Shown piece by piece: positions 50,865 through 59,860 of a DNA stretch of 64,000 bases. Location: the NCBI GenBank assembly GCA_021799575.1, contig JAJZAD010000001.1, forward strand, positions 62,001 to 126,000, in the 5' to 3' direction. How positions within the stretch are numbered: position 1 is the stretch's first letter; each line of letters begins with the position of its first letter. The stretch comes from a bacterium. Its GTDB lineage: Bacteria; Patescibacteriota; Saccharimonadia; Saccharimonadales; UBA4665. Under the pieces are notes generated by a model. The model saw nothing but the letters and a program-made list of their open reading frames with translations. It made no database searches and had not been told where the DNA came from. The translations under genes and the position numbers were made by a program.

Positions 50865-53015
50865 TTGTCAGACATTATTAATCCGTTCGGCAAACCGATA
50901 GTATCGGTCGAAACAGAATTTTACGGGCGCCGTCTAAGCCTGGAAGTTAACCGTGTAGGTTTTCGTTCATCGGCTTCGGTTCTAGCCCGCTACGGAGATA
51001 CCGTAGTCCTGGGTACCGCCATGCTGTCTCCGGACATCGCCGTCGGACTCGATTATTTTCCCTTAAGCATTGATTATGAAGAAAAGTTTTATGCGGCAGG
51101 CAAGATAAGCGGCTCACGCTATATTAAGCGTGAAGGCCGGCCGAGTGATGAGGCGGTTCTAATCGGTAGGATTATAGACCGGCCTATCCGTCCGCTTTGG
51201 CCCAAGGGCTATAGGCATGAAGTCCAAGGTATAGCTACGGTTTTGTCTATGGATCCGTCGTTTCGTCCTGACATGGTGGCATTAATTGCCACCAGTATGG
51301 CTTTTTTACTGACGGGAGCTCCGTTTGACGGTCCGGTAGCCGGTCTAAGAGTCGGCTTAGATGTCAACGGCCAATTGGCGGCCTTTTTATCTCCGGAGCA
51401 ACAAGATGCCGGCGGATTGGACTTAGTGGTGGCGGGAACCGGTGACGGTGTGATGATGGTGGAAGCCGGAGCCAACGAAGTGAGCGAAGATAAAATCGCC
51501 GAAGCAATTAAGTATGCCCACGCCGCTATGCAACCGGCGATAGAGTTACAGAAAAAGTTACTGGATAAGGTTAAGCCGGAAAAACAGGAATTTACCTTGG
51601 TTTTACCCAATCAGGACATTCAGTCTACGGTGGATAAGTGGGTTGAAGGTAAACTGGGAGCCAATTTACGCGCTGCTTACCCAGAACGCAACGACTTAGT
51701 TCAGAGTTTACGTGAAGCGATGCATGAGGAATTAGCTTCAAACCAAACGGATTACGAGGACCGCAAACACGAATATGACGACGCGTTTACGTTGGCGATC
51801 CATAGGGACGTTAGAGAGGGGATTATTAAGGAACGGATTCGCCCCGACGGCAGGAAACTGACCGAGATTAGACCCCTAAGCAGTCAAGTCGGTTTTTTAC
51901 CCAGGGCCCACGGCTCCAGTTTGTTTACCCGGGGGGTTACCCAGGCGATGAACATTGTTACCCTGGCCCCATTAAGTTACGCACAGGCAATCGATACCAT
52001 GGAAACCAACGGCGAAAAACGATATATGCACCACTATAATGCTCCAGGATGGACGGTTGGAGAAGTCCGTCGTTTGGGCAGTCCAGGGAGACGGGAGATA
52101 GGACATTCCTATTTAGCGGAGAGAGCGCTTACGGCCGTTCTACCCGATGAGTCTGTTTTTCCGTATGCCATTCGTTCGGTTACGGAAATTATGAGCCAGA
52201 ACGGTTCTACTTCAATGGCGGCCACCTGTTCGAGTTGTTTGGCTCTTATGGATGCCGGAGTACCGATCAGTGCTCCTGTCAGCGGCATTGCCATGGGATT
52301 AATTATTGATGGTAACCGATCATATATCTTAAGTGACATTGCCGATGCCGAAGATTTTGCCGGCGATATGGATTTTAAAGTGGCGGGAACGGCAAAGGGT
52401 ATTACCGCGCTGCAATTGGATATGAAGGTGCACGGTCTTAAAGCCGACATCTTAAAAGACGCTCTTTTACAAGCCAAAGAAGGCAGGGCTTTAATTTTAG
52501 AGCACATGCTTAAAACATTACCAGCACCGCGCAAAGAGTTGAGTGTATACGCGCCGAGAGTTGAGTCGATCCAAATTAACCCTGACAAAATTCGTGAAGT
52601 TATAGGTAAGGGCGGTGAGACTATCCAGAAAATCACCGCTGAAACCGGTGCGGAAGTGGATATAGAAGACGACGGAACGATTCGTATCGCTAGTCCGGAT
52701 TTATCCAGCATAAAAGCTGCCAAACAATGGATCTTGAGTATAACCGCGGAGCCGGAAGTCGGTAAAATATATACTGACGTACCGGTAGTTAGCGTGCTTG
52801 ATTTCGGAGCTTTCGTACAAATACTTCCGGGTAAAGACGGGTTAGTACATGTGTCCGAAATGAGTGAAGAAAGAGTGAAAAGTCCGAATGACGTGGTTAA
52901 AGAGGGCGATAGGGTAACAGTTAAGCTGGTGGCGATTGACGACCGCGGTAGACTCCAATTGTCGATGAAAGCCGCCCAGCGCGAGCTTAAAAATAAAGCC
53001 GGTAAGAAGCAATAG
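50865..53015 (+). CDS. pnp: Polynucleotide phosphorylase
   Basis: 716 residues from a TTG start with AGAAAGGA six bases upstream; a TTG seven codons earlier is less likely. Two RNase PH domains (RYGDTVVLGTAMLSPD; FTRGVTQAMNIVTLAPLSYA), the catalytic segment SDIADAEDFAGDMDFKVAGT, a KH domain (INPDKIREVIGKGGETIQKI) and an S1 domain (DFGAFVQILPGKDGLVHVSE) are complete. It degrades RNA 3' to 5' by phosphorolysis. With RNase J encoded 0.9 kb downstream it forms a local RNA-decay cluster. Confidence 0.97.
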   Translation: MSDIINPFGKPIVSVETEFYGRRLSLEVNRVGFRSSASVLARYGDTVVLGTAMLSPDIAVGLDYFPLSIDYEEKFYAAGKISGSRYIKREGRPSDEAVLIGRIIDRPIRPLWPKGYRHEVQGIATVLSMDPSFRPDMVALIATSMAFLLTGAPFDGPVAGLRVGLDVNGQLAAFLSPEQQDAGGLDLVVAGTGDGVMMVEAGANEVSEDKIAEAIKYAHAAMQPAIELQKKLLDKVKPEKQEFTLVLPNQDIQSTVDKWVEGKLGANLRAAYPERNDLVQSLREAMHEELASNQTDYEDRKHEYDDAFTLAIHRDVREGIIKERIRPDGRKLTEIRPLSSQVGFLPRAHGSSLFTRGVTQAMNIVTLAPLSYAQAIDTMETNGEKRYMHHYNAPGWTVGEVRRLGSPGRREIGHSYLAERALTAVLPDESVFPYAIRSVTEIMSQNGSTSMAATCSSCLALMDAGVPISAPVSGIAMGLIIDGNRSYILSDIADAEDFAGDMDFKVAGTAKGITALQLDMKVHGLKADILKDALLQAKEGRALILEHMLKTLPAPRKELSVYAPRVESIQINPDKIREVIGKGGETIQKITAETGAEVDIEDDGTIRIASPDLSSIKAAKQWILSITAEPEVGKIYTDVPVVSVLDFGAFVQILPGKDGLVHVSEMSEERVKSPNDVVKEGDRVTVKLVAIDDRGRLQLSMKAAQRELKNKAGKKQ

Positions 53016-53028
53016 TGAAAGATGCCTT

Positions 53029-53238
53029 ATGCAACGGAAATCCGTTAACTGGTTGCAAAAGAAACGCGGTAAGCTGACGGTGATGTTAATCTGTTTCGGT
53101 TTAGCCTATCTTTTTGCATCCTTGAGTATTGATCGCGGCAACCTATGGTATTACTTGCTCACTCTCATCTTTCTAGTTTATGGCTTAAAGTTTGGCTTTA
53201 AATTAATCGGAGAGCTTTTTCATGCCGTCCGCCACTAA
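53029..53238 (+). CDS. Small two-span membrane protein, 69 aa
   Basis: A basic N-terminus (MQRKSVNWLQKKRGK) is followed by two membrane spans (LTVMLICFGLAYLFASLSI; NLWYYLLTLIFLVYGLKFGF) and an amphipathic end. It begins 13 bases after pnp and overlaps the UDG gene by 17 nt, so all three may share a transcript. No family recognised. Confidence 0.6.
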   Translation: MQRKSVNWLQKKRGKLTVMLICFGLAYLFASLSIDRGNLWYYLLTLIFLVYGLKFGFKLIGELFHAVRH

Positions 53239-53851
53239 AGAAGAACTGTTGGAAAAGATCAGACAAAATATATTGCTGTCTCAGGTTTGCCCAGAGCTTG
53301 CCAAAGGAGCCACGCAATTGGTTTTCGGCGACGGTAATCCCGAATCGGCTATCGTGTTCATAGGTGAAGCACCGGGCAAGAAAGAAGATGAAACCGGATT
53401 GCCGTTTGTCGGTGCCGCCGGAAAGTTCTTAAACGAAATGCTTAAAACTATAGGACTGATCCGTTCCGACGTTTATATAACCAATATCGTTAAATACCGT
53501 CCTCCCAATAACCGTGATCCGCTACCCGAAGAGAAGAAAGCCTTTTTACCGTATCTACAACGTCAGTTAGAGGTTATCCGTCCGCAGTTGGTAGTGACCC
53601 TAGGCAGGCACGCAGCCAGCTGTTTCTTGCCTGGCCTGAGCATAAGCAGCGAGCATGGCAAGGCAAAACGTCTGACACTGGCTTTTGATAACGATAAGTT
53701 AAGTATTGTCCTGCTGCCGCTGTTTCATCCCGCGGCGGCACTTTATAACGGATCAATGAGACAAACTTTAATTGATGACTTCAGCCGTATCCCGATGATC
53801 ATTAAAGCCAGTGCCGCGAAACCAAATTATGAACAATTAACACTTCAATAA
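53222..53851 (+). CDS. Family 4-type uracil-DNA glycosylase without most Fe-S ligands
   Basis: 209 residues. IVFIGEAPGKKEDETGLPFV then GAAGKFLNEML, ITNIVKYRPPNNRDP and LFHPAAAL are the family 4 motifs, with catalytic GEAPG and HPxxx. The [4Fe-4S] cysteines are mostly gone: Ser20 in place of the first, Cys23 kept, Tyr92 in VKYRPP (usually VKCRPP), Phe108 in KAFLPYL (usually a Cys). It should still remove uracil from DNA if the fold is stable. It may be metal-free. Operon with the small membrane protein. Confidence 0.9.
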   Translation: MPSATKEELLEKIRQNILLSQVCPELAKGATQLVFGDGNPESAIVFIGEAPGKKEDETGLPFVGAAGKFLNEMLKTIGLIRSDVYITNIVKYRPPNNRDPLPEEKKAFLPYLQRQLEVIRPQLVVTLGRHAASCFLPGLSISSEHGKAKRLTLAFDNDKLSIVLLPLFHPAAALYNGSMRQTLIDDFSRIPMIIKASAAKPNYEQLTLQ

Positions 53852-53879
53852 TTTAAGAAAGGAATTGTAAAAAATAACT

Positions 53880-55904
53880 ATGGATCAAAACCGTAACTCC
53901 AATAACACGCAAAGAAAGCAAAGTCAGAAACGCAGGGTACCGGACCGATCGGATCTGGGCAGTTCTTTAAATGTGCCGCGTTCGGCGGCGGTACGGGCCT
54001 CCAAACGATCGCAAATGGATGCTCAGAAAATCGCTAACCAATACCTGGCGACCGAAGTTCCAAAACCGAGGGCAAACGTCATTAAAGACGATAGCGGCAA
54101 GCTCAGAATCAGCTTTCTGGGCGGGCAGGAAGCAATTGGCGAAAAAAACATGCAGGTTTTGGAGTGGGAAAACGATGCGTTGATTCTTGACTGCGGCAAC
54201 CACTTGGGGATAGAAATTCCCGGTGTCAACTACACTATTGCCGACACCACCTACCTTGAGTCGATTAAACACAAAATCCGTGGCTATATTATTAGCCATG
54301 GTCACCTGGATCACCTAGGAGGGCTTAAACACATAGTTCCCAAATACCCGGCTCCCATTTACGGTTCTCGCTTCACTCTTGGGGTTGTTGCCAAGACGTT
54401 TGAAGACGCTTTTGCGGAATCCGGACTGGAATACAGCCCTGAACTAGTGATTATGAACATGGATAACCATGAGCGATTGAAACTGGGAGTCTTTTTCGTC
54501 GAACTGGTCAGGATTACCCATTCGGTGCCGGAATCATCCTTGATAGTGGTGGATACTCCAGTAGGCAGAGTAATCAACACCGGCGACTGGCGCCTGGATC
54601 CCGAACCTCTGGATGAGAAACCTACTGATGCGGCCCGACTAAAGGAGTTAGGGGATCAAGGAGTTTTACTGCTGATGAGCGACAGCTGCAATACTCCCTT
54701 GCCGGGTCGTACACCTACCGAACATACCTTACAACAAAGTTTTCACGACATTATCGGCAACGCCGAAGGCAGGGTCTTTGTGGCAATCTTTTCTTCCAAT
54801 ATGAACCGTGTGCAGATGATCGTAAATGCCGCCGCCGCCAGCGGACGACGCGTGGCACTTGACGGCCGCAGCATGATTGCTTATGCGGAAATTGCAGTCA
54901 GACAGGGGATATTAAAAATACCTAAAGGAACGGTACTGCCGATGCGCGAGATGCCGAACATTCCTGACAGACAGGTGTTGGTTATTTGTACCGGAGGCCA
55001 AGGAGAACCCGGTGCCGCTTTGCAACGAATGGCGGAAGGACAGCATAAGCACATTAAGCTTAAAGAAGGTGATACGGTTGTGGTAAGTTCTACGCCAATT
55101 CCGGGAAACGAAGTCCGTTACGAAGAGATCGGCAACGAGCTGGTGAAAAAGGGAGTACACCTCTATCGCCACCCTACGCACGAAGTGGATAATGTCGGAC
55201 CGCTGCACGTTTCCGGCCACGCCAGGCGTGATGAATATAGAGAAATGCTGCACATTGTAAAACCGAAGTTTTTTCTGCCGATTTATGCCGGAGCATTGAA
55301 TCGTAAATATTATGCCGAAATGGCGGTCGAAGAGGGCTGGAAGAGAGAAAACGTAATTATGGCCAACAACGGCGATTCGGTCTTTCTAACCCAGGATTCA
55401 TGGCAAATGGCACCTCCGGTACCAGCCGGCAGTTTATTAGTCGACCAGACCGGATCGCTTGTCAGCAACGTAGTGGTTAAAGACCGTATCATGTTAAGCG
55501 AAGAAGGGTTGGTGGCGGTTGTTTTGACGATTGACCGTAAAAGTGGCGCACTGCTTACCTCACCGGATATTATCAGCCGCGGTTTCATTTACATGCGTGA
55601 CAACGAAGAAATCATGAACGGGCTGAGACAGGAACTTAAACGCGCTGTGAGTCAACGTTTTAAACGCGTTGACCTGGACCGTTTTAAAGCCGAGCTAAAA
55701 GATCATGTATCGCATTATCTGTTTGAAAAGACGCAACTAAGCCCGATAGTGATTCCGGTGGTTAACGTCATATCTGGCAAAATCGGAGAAGCCAAGACGG
55801 TTCATCAAGCACCGACAAAATCCGAAGAGGAGCTTGCGCTCGAACAACAGCGCCGGTTCCAAGAAATGAGAGCCCGTTTGCTCGGCCAAGACCAACCGGA
55901 TTAA
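53880..55904 (+). CDS. rnj: Ribonuclease J
   Basis: 674 residues. A ~60-residue basic, disordered N-terminus precedes the metallo-beta-lactamase core: RISFLGGQEAIGEKNMQVLE, YIISHGHLDHLGGLKHIVPK (HxHxDH), VINTGDWRLDPEP, the beta-CASP part VICTGGQGEPGAALQRMAEG, and PLHVSGHARRDEYREMLHIV. A C-terminal multimerisation domain follows. RNase J acts as an endonuclease and 5'-3' exonuclease in mRNA decay and rRNA maturation, replacing RNase E. AAGAAAGGAATTG upstream is the ribosome site. Confidence 0.96.
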   Translation: MDQNRNSNNTQRKQSQKRRVPDRSDLGSSLNVPRSAAVRASKRSQMDAQKIANQYLATEVPKPRANVIKDDSGKLRISFLGGQEAIGEKNMQVLEWENDALILDCGNHLGIEIPGVNYTIADTTYLESIKHKIRGYIISHGHLDHLGGLKHIVPKYPAPIYGSRFTLGVVAKTFEDAFAESGLEYSPELVIMNMDNHERLKLGVFFVELVRITHSVPESSLIVVDTPVGRVINTGDWRLDPEPLDEKPTDAARLKELGDQGVLLLMSDSCNTPLPGRTPTEHTLQQSFHDIIGNAEGRVFVAIFSSNMNRVQMIVNAAAASGRRVALDGRSMIAYAEIAVRQGILKIPKGTVLPMREMPNIPDRQVLVICTGGQGEPGAALQRMAEGQHKHIKLKEGDTVVVSSTPIPGNEVRYEEIGNELVKKGVHLYRHPTHEVDNVGPLHVSGHARRDEYREMLHIVKPKFFLPIYAGALNRKYYAEMAVEEGWKRENVIMANNGDSVFLTQDSWQMAPPVPAGSLLVDQTGSLVSNVVVKDRIMLSEEGLVAVVLTIDRKSGALLTSPDIISRGFIYMRDNEEIMNGLRQELKRAVSQRFKRVDLDRFKAELKDHVSHYLFEKTQLSPIVIPVVNVISGKIGEAKTVHQAPTKSEEELALEQQRRFQEMRARLLGQDQPD

Positions 55905-56084
55905 ACCAGTACCGGAATATTAACCCTAGATACTCTGACCATTTAAAACCGTTCAGCAGATACCCTTACAGTAGCGTACAAAACAGCGGTTGAATAAGCA
56001 GATCATATAGCCTATTGTTTAAGAGGCTAAAAGGGTACTACACCCTTAAGCAGTTAGGTGATTTTTAAGTGTATAATTAGATAA
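55905..56084 (+). promoter_or_regulatory. ftsK promoter region
   Basis: A 180-bp gap. TACCCTTACAGTAGCGTA ... is unremarkable; GCTAAAAGGGT ... ACCCTTAAGC may form a weak stem. -10 TATAAT (56072-56077) ends seven bases before the ftsK ATG, predicting a leaderless mRNA. Confidence 0.6.
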
Positions 56085-58307
56085 ATGCCGAAAAAGAAAA
56101 AAGCTGTTAAAAAAAAGCAGTCAGCTAAGCCAGAACCCGTAAAAGAAAGCACCGGCTTCGGTCTTTATGCAGTGGCCGTATTACTGCTGCTGATTGCCGT
56201 TCTATTGTTAATCGGGGCATTCGGTACAGGCGGAAAACTGCCGGTTTCGTTATACCATTTCTTCTATTGGCTGTTCGGTTGGGCCGCATTAAGCGTACCT
56301 CTAGCCGGCATTGTCGCCGCCGTACTGATTTTTAAGCAGGAAAAGCATGAATTACCAACCGGCAAAATTATCAGTCTAATCATTGCCGTTTTGGCTCTAA
56401 GCGGGCTAGGTTATGTCGCAAGTGCCAATAGGCTAACCGACGGCAGCTGGAACGGAGGGCATGGCGGGCATGTCGGCAGCATAGTGGGAGGGGCCATACT
56501 ATCCGCCTTAGATAAAATACCCGCAGTGTTGGTCTTCTTCATCCTGGCACTATTGGCTATTTGTTACGCGTTCGGTATTACCGCTAAGGATCTGATTCAG
56601 TTATTTAAGAAGAAACGGGTTAATCCGGATGAGGATACCGATTTAGCAGAGCTTAAAGCCAAGGCTGAAAGTACGTTTAAGTTGAACGAAGGCGTACCGA
56701 TTGAACATCACAGTTCGGGAGAAAACCCGCTTGAACCGGTTCGAACGGCGAATTTTAGAAATACCGCTCAAAAATTATCCAAAGATGAACGGCACGCGGC
56801 ACTTACTATGGCCAGCGATCCTGACTGGAAATTCCCCCCGGTTAACTTGTTGAATCAAAAACAGGATAAGGCTGACCCCGGCGATGTCAATGCTAACGCC
56901 CGGATTATCCACGATACTCTGGCTAACTTCAATATAGAGGTGCAAATGGAAGGGGCAAATATCGGGCCACGCGTGACCCAATATTCCTTAAGACCGCCTT
57001 CCTCTACTAAGCTGACCAAAATCACCGCCCTGGAAAGCAACTTAGCGCTGGACTTGGCGGCGCAATCAATTCGTATCGAAGCTCCGATTCCCGGTAAGCG
57101 AGCCGTCGGAATTGAGGTACCAAACGTTAAACCGGCAATCGTTAGGATCAGTTCTATTTTGGAGTCTCCGGAATGGAGTTCCCTAGACAGTAGTTTGGGC
57201 TTCGTTATCGGGAAGGATATTGCTGGTAAGTCAGTCGTGGCCGACCTTAAACGGATGCCGCACATGTTAATTGCCGGACAGACCGGTTCCGGTAAGTCGG
57301 TGATGATCAACACCTTTATCACCAGTCTCCTGTATCGCAATACACCGTCGGATTTGAAGTTGATCCTGGTTGATCCAAAACAGGTTGAGCTTACGCTCTA
57401 TAATGATATACCGCACCTGCTAACGCCGGTGATAAATGAACCGGAAAAGTGTATTAGTGCTCTTAAGTGGGCGGTTGCCGAGATGGAGAGACGGTTAAGA
57501 ACCATGGCTGAAGTCGGTAAAAGGGATATTGAGCAATACAACCTGGCAGAAACCGAAGCCAGTATGCCATATATCATCATAGTGATCGACGAGCTGGCCG
57601 ATTTAATGATGATGGCGGCCAGAGACGTAGAAGCGTTAATTGTAAGGTTGGCCCAAAAATCCCGTGCTGCCGGCATTCATTTAGTGATCGCTACGCAACG
57701 GCCTTCCGTGGATGTTATTACCGGTCTAATTAAGGCTAACGTCCCTTCACGCATCGCCTTTACGGTTAACAGCCAAGTGGATAGCCGGACGATCATCGAT
57801 CAATCCGGTGCTGAAAAATTACTCGGTCGAGGCGATATGTTATTTTTGACTTCCGATATGCCCAAACCCAGACGCGTTCAGGCTGCACTGATCGAAGAGG
57901 AAGAAACCAAAAAAGTCGTGGAGTTTATCCGTATGCAACGTCCGCCCCAGTACGACGACGAAGTGGTGAGCCAGCCAGTTCAATTATCCGGTAAAGGCAG
58001 CACCGTTGCTGAGTACGGTACCGGTAGCGATATAGATGATGACATGTGGCGCGACGCGGTTCATGTAGTGCTGGAAAACCGCAAGGCTTCTACCAGCTTA
58101 CTGCAGAGGCGTCTGCGTATCGGCTACGGCAGGGCGGCTAGACTGATTGAAACTATGGAGGAACAGGGGATAGTTGGCCCGGCCGACGGCTCCAGACCTA
58201 GAGAGGTTTTGGTAAGTTCGATGGATGAAGTATTCGGGATCGATAACGGCGAAGACTCTCAATCGGAAACCGACGACTCCGGCTCAGAAGCATATTTAAA
58301 CCAGTAA
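56085..58307 (+). CDS. ftsK: DNA translocase FtsK/SpoIIIE
   Basis: 740 residues. Four N-terminal membrane spans (LYAVAVLLLLIAVLLLIGAF; LVFFILALLAICYAFGI) precede a short linker and the motor: MPHMLIAGQTGSGKSVMINT (Walker A), YIIIVIDELADLMMMAARDV (Walker B), HLVIATQRPSVDVITGLIKA. A C-terminal winged-helix gamma domain (DMWRDAVHVVLENRKASTSL then LQRRL) reads polar DNA motifs. It pumps chromosome ends through the division septum. The linker is much shorter than in E. coli. Confidence 0.97.
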   Translation: MPKKKKAVKKKQSAKPEPVKESTGFGLYAVAVLLLLIAVLLLIGAFGTGGKLPVSLYHFFYWLFGWAALSVPLAGIVAAVLIFKQEKHELPTGKIISLIIAVLALSGLGYVASANRLTDGSWNGGHGGHVGSIVGGAILSALDKIPAVLVFFILALLAICYAFGITAKDLIQLFKKKRVNPDEDTDLAELKAKAESTFKLNEGVPIEHHSSGENPLEPVRTANFRNTAQKLSKDERHAALTMASDPDWKFPPVNLLNQKQDKADPGDVNANARIIHDTLANFNIEVQMEGANIGPRVTQYSLRPPSSTKLTKITALESNLALDLAAQSIRIEAPIPGKRAVGIEVPNVKPAIVRISSILESPEWSSLDSSLGFVIGKDIAGKSVVADLKRMPHMLIAGQTGSGKSVMINTFITSLLYRNTPSDLKLILVDPKQVELTLYNDIPHLLTPVINEPEKCISALKWAVAEMERRLRTMAEVGKRDIEQYNLAETEASMPYIIIVIDELADLMMMAARDVEALIVRLAQKSRAAGIHLVIATQRPSVDVITGLIKANVPSRIAFTVNSQVDSRTIIDQSGAEKLLGRGDMLFLTSDMPKPRRVQAALIEEEETKKVVEFIRMQRPPQYDDEVVSQPVQLSGKGSTVAEYGTGSDIDDDMWRDAVHVVLENRKASTSLLQRRLRIGYGRAARLIETMEEQGIVGPADGSRPREVLVSSMDEVFGIDNGEDSQSETDDSGSEAYLNQ

Positions 58308-58494
58308 AACGTATCCACCAGTCTAACCTTATGCAGGTTAACATACCGTTAAGCTCTAACTTACATTGAAGCCTGATCTAACTAAAATCCGCAAGAACCA
58401 TAGCTTGAATAAATATCCTCCCTAAAATCGGCACATATCCCATAAAGGTAGGTAGATTGGTGTAATGTCTTTCTATAAGGAAGATTTAATAGAC
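58308..58494. other. Spacer between ftsK and the rpsF promoters
   Basis: No gene seen. GTCTAACCTTATGCAGGTTA contains a small inverted pair, TAACCT/AGGTTA, just after ftsK that may help terminate its mRNA; there is no T-tract. Confidence 0.35.
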
Positions 58495-58584
58495 TTGACA
58501 GCCTGTTTATCTACGGTTATATGGGATAATTGTTCTAAAATCTATTGACTTAATCAGATTAAAACTGATATATTACAACAACTC
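58495..58584 (+). promoter_or_regulatory. Tandem promoters of the rpsF-ssb-rpsR operon
   Basis: Promoter 1: TTGACA (58495-58500), 17 bp, TATATG (58518-58523). Promoter 2: TTGACT (58555-58560), 18 bp, TATATT (58579-58584). Two strong sites fit growth-rate control of a ribosomal operon. Confidence 0.65.
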
Positions 58585-58591
58585 ATAAACT

Positions 58592-58658
58592 TCAGTTCGC
58601 GGCTTCTGATGCGCGCGGGCTGACCGCTTTAAGGTAGGGAGCGGTAACCGAAGGAAGG
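58592..58658 (+). promoter_or_regulatory. rpsF leader hairpin, candidate S6:S18 control site
   Basis: ACCGCT-TTAAGGTAGGG-AGCGGT (58623-58645) forms a stem followed by AACCG and the ribosome site GGAAGG. Many bacteria have an S6:S18-binding hairpin in this leader. The characteristic bulged CCG is not clearly placed here, so the assignment is a suggestion. Confidence 0.4.
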
Positions 58659-58665
58659 AAAAAAC

Positions 58666-59046
58666 GTGGCTGAGTATGAGATAGCTGTACTTTATCACCC
58701 TAGTCTGGAAGTTGATTTAAGCAAGGCAGAAGACAGGGTGGTTAAAATATTTTCAGATAATGGGGGCAAGGTGGTTGCTTCGGACAACTGGGGCAAACGC
58801 GCTTTAGCATATCCGATCAAGAAAAACGAGCATGCAATTTACGTGTTCTATAAGGTAGAAATGCCGCCTGCCGGCGTAGCCAAAGTGGAAGCAACGCTTA
58901 ATATAACCGATGAAGTGATCAGGTTCCTAATCACCAAGCCCGATCTTAAGGCCATCGTTAAAGCGGAAGCCGAAAAGAAACTTAAAGCCGAACAAGCCGC
59001 CGCAAGAGGCGATCAATCTGAAGAGGAGAAAGACCCTGAGAATTAA
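58666..59046 (+). CDS. rpsF: Ribosomal protein bS6
   Basis: 126 residues, GTG start with GGAAGGAAAAAAC upstream. AEYEIAVLYHPSLEVDLSKA, DNWGKRALAYPIKKNEHAIY and VFYKVEMPP are the bS6 fold; the C-terminus adds an acidic helical tail (EKKLKAEQAAARGDQSEEEK). It pairs with bS18, encoded in the same operon, on the 30S platform. The first gene of rpsF-ssb-rpsR. Confidence 0.96.
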   Translation: MAEYEIAVLYHPSLEVDLSKAEDRVVKIFSDNGGKVVASDNWGKRALAYPIKKNEHAIYVFYKVEMPPAGVAKVEATLNITDEVIRFLITKPDLKAIVKAEAEKKLKAEQAAARGDQSEEEKDPEN

Positions 59047-59151
59047 ACTTTTCTTAAACTGCTGCTTGACTAGGTTAGGATATCAAGCGTAGCGTATGCT
59101 TAAAAGGAAGCTTAAAGAAACTTTATTGAGAGTAGAGTAAGGAGTGTCAAT

Positions 59152-59613
59152 ATGGCGCGGAGTGTAAATCAGGTTATACTGATGGGAAATCTAACCAGAG
59201 ATCCCGAATTAAGACAAACCCCTAACGGACAAAACGTATGCAGTTTTTCAATTGCCCTAAACCGTAGTTATCGTGATAGCAACGGCGAATGGCAAGAGGC
59301 GACCGATTATGTTGATATTGTAGCCTGGGGACCTTTGGGAGAGAGGGTTGCCCAGTACTTAAGTAAAGGTCGCCGGGTGCTGGTGCAAGGCAGGTTACAA
59401 AGTCGTAGCTGGGAGCAGGAAGGCCAAAAACGGAGTAAAGTCGAAGTATTGGCTAACGACGTAACTTTCCTAGACGGCAGAGGTGAAGCTCCAAGCGAGG
59501 ATACTACGACGACGAGTAAGACCGAAGTGACTAAAAAAGCAGACAGTAATGAAGATGTGGTTATCGAGGATGTCAGTGATGAACCGATTAATCTCGATGA
59601 CATCCCATTTTAA
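59152..59613 (+). CDS. ssb: Single-stranded DNA-binding protein
   Basis: 153 residues. SVNQVILMGNLTRDPELRQT, NRSYRDSNGEWQEATDYVDI then VAWGPLGERVAQYLSKGRRV is the OB fold; a Ser/Thr/Asp-rich linker leads to the tail ISDDIPF-like end INLDDIPF, which docks replication and repair partners. AAGGAGTG sets the start. It coats single-stranded DNA in replication, repair and natural uptake of DNA. Confidence 0.97.
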   Translation: MARSVNQVILMGNLTRDPELRQTPNGQNVCSFSIALNRSYRDSNGEWQEATDYVDIVAWGPLGERVAQYLSKGRRVLVQGRLQSRSWEQEGQKRSKVEVLANDVTFLDGRGEAPSEDTTTTSKTEVTKKADSNEDVVIEDVSDEPINLDDIPF

Positions 59614-59642
59614 AGTTAATAAGGAGCGAGATAATAAAGTAT

Positions 59643-59846
59643 ATGGCCAAAATATTTAAACACCGAACGGATGTAGCTTACTTTGATTACAAAGACTTTA
59701 AGACTCTACAACGCTACATCAATACTTACGGTCAAATTGAGACACGCAAAAAAACCGGATTAAGCGAATCGCAACAGAGACATTTAGCGCGAGCCATCAA
59801 AAGAGCCAGGCACATCGCCCTGCTTCCGTTTGTAGCTAATAACTGA
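59643..59846 (+). CDS. rpsR: Ribosomal protein bS18
   Basis: 67 residues. FDYKDFKTLQRYINTYGQIE then TRKKTGLSESQQRHLARAIK RARHIALLPFV is a complete bS18 (continuous in the protein; separated only for length). No Cys ligands are seen, so it is a zinc-free form. In most bacteria rplI (bL9) follows; here efp follows instead, 14 bases downstream. Confidence 0.96.
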   Translation: MAKIFKHRTDVAYFDYKDFKTLQRYINTYGQIETRKKTGLSESQQRHLARAIKRARHIALLPFVANN

Positions 59847-59860
59847 TAACTCAATAGTCG

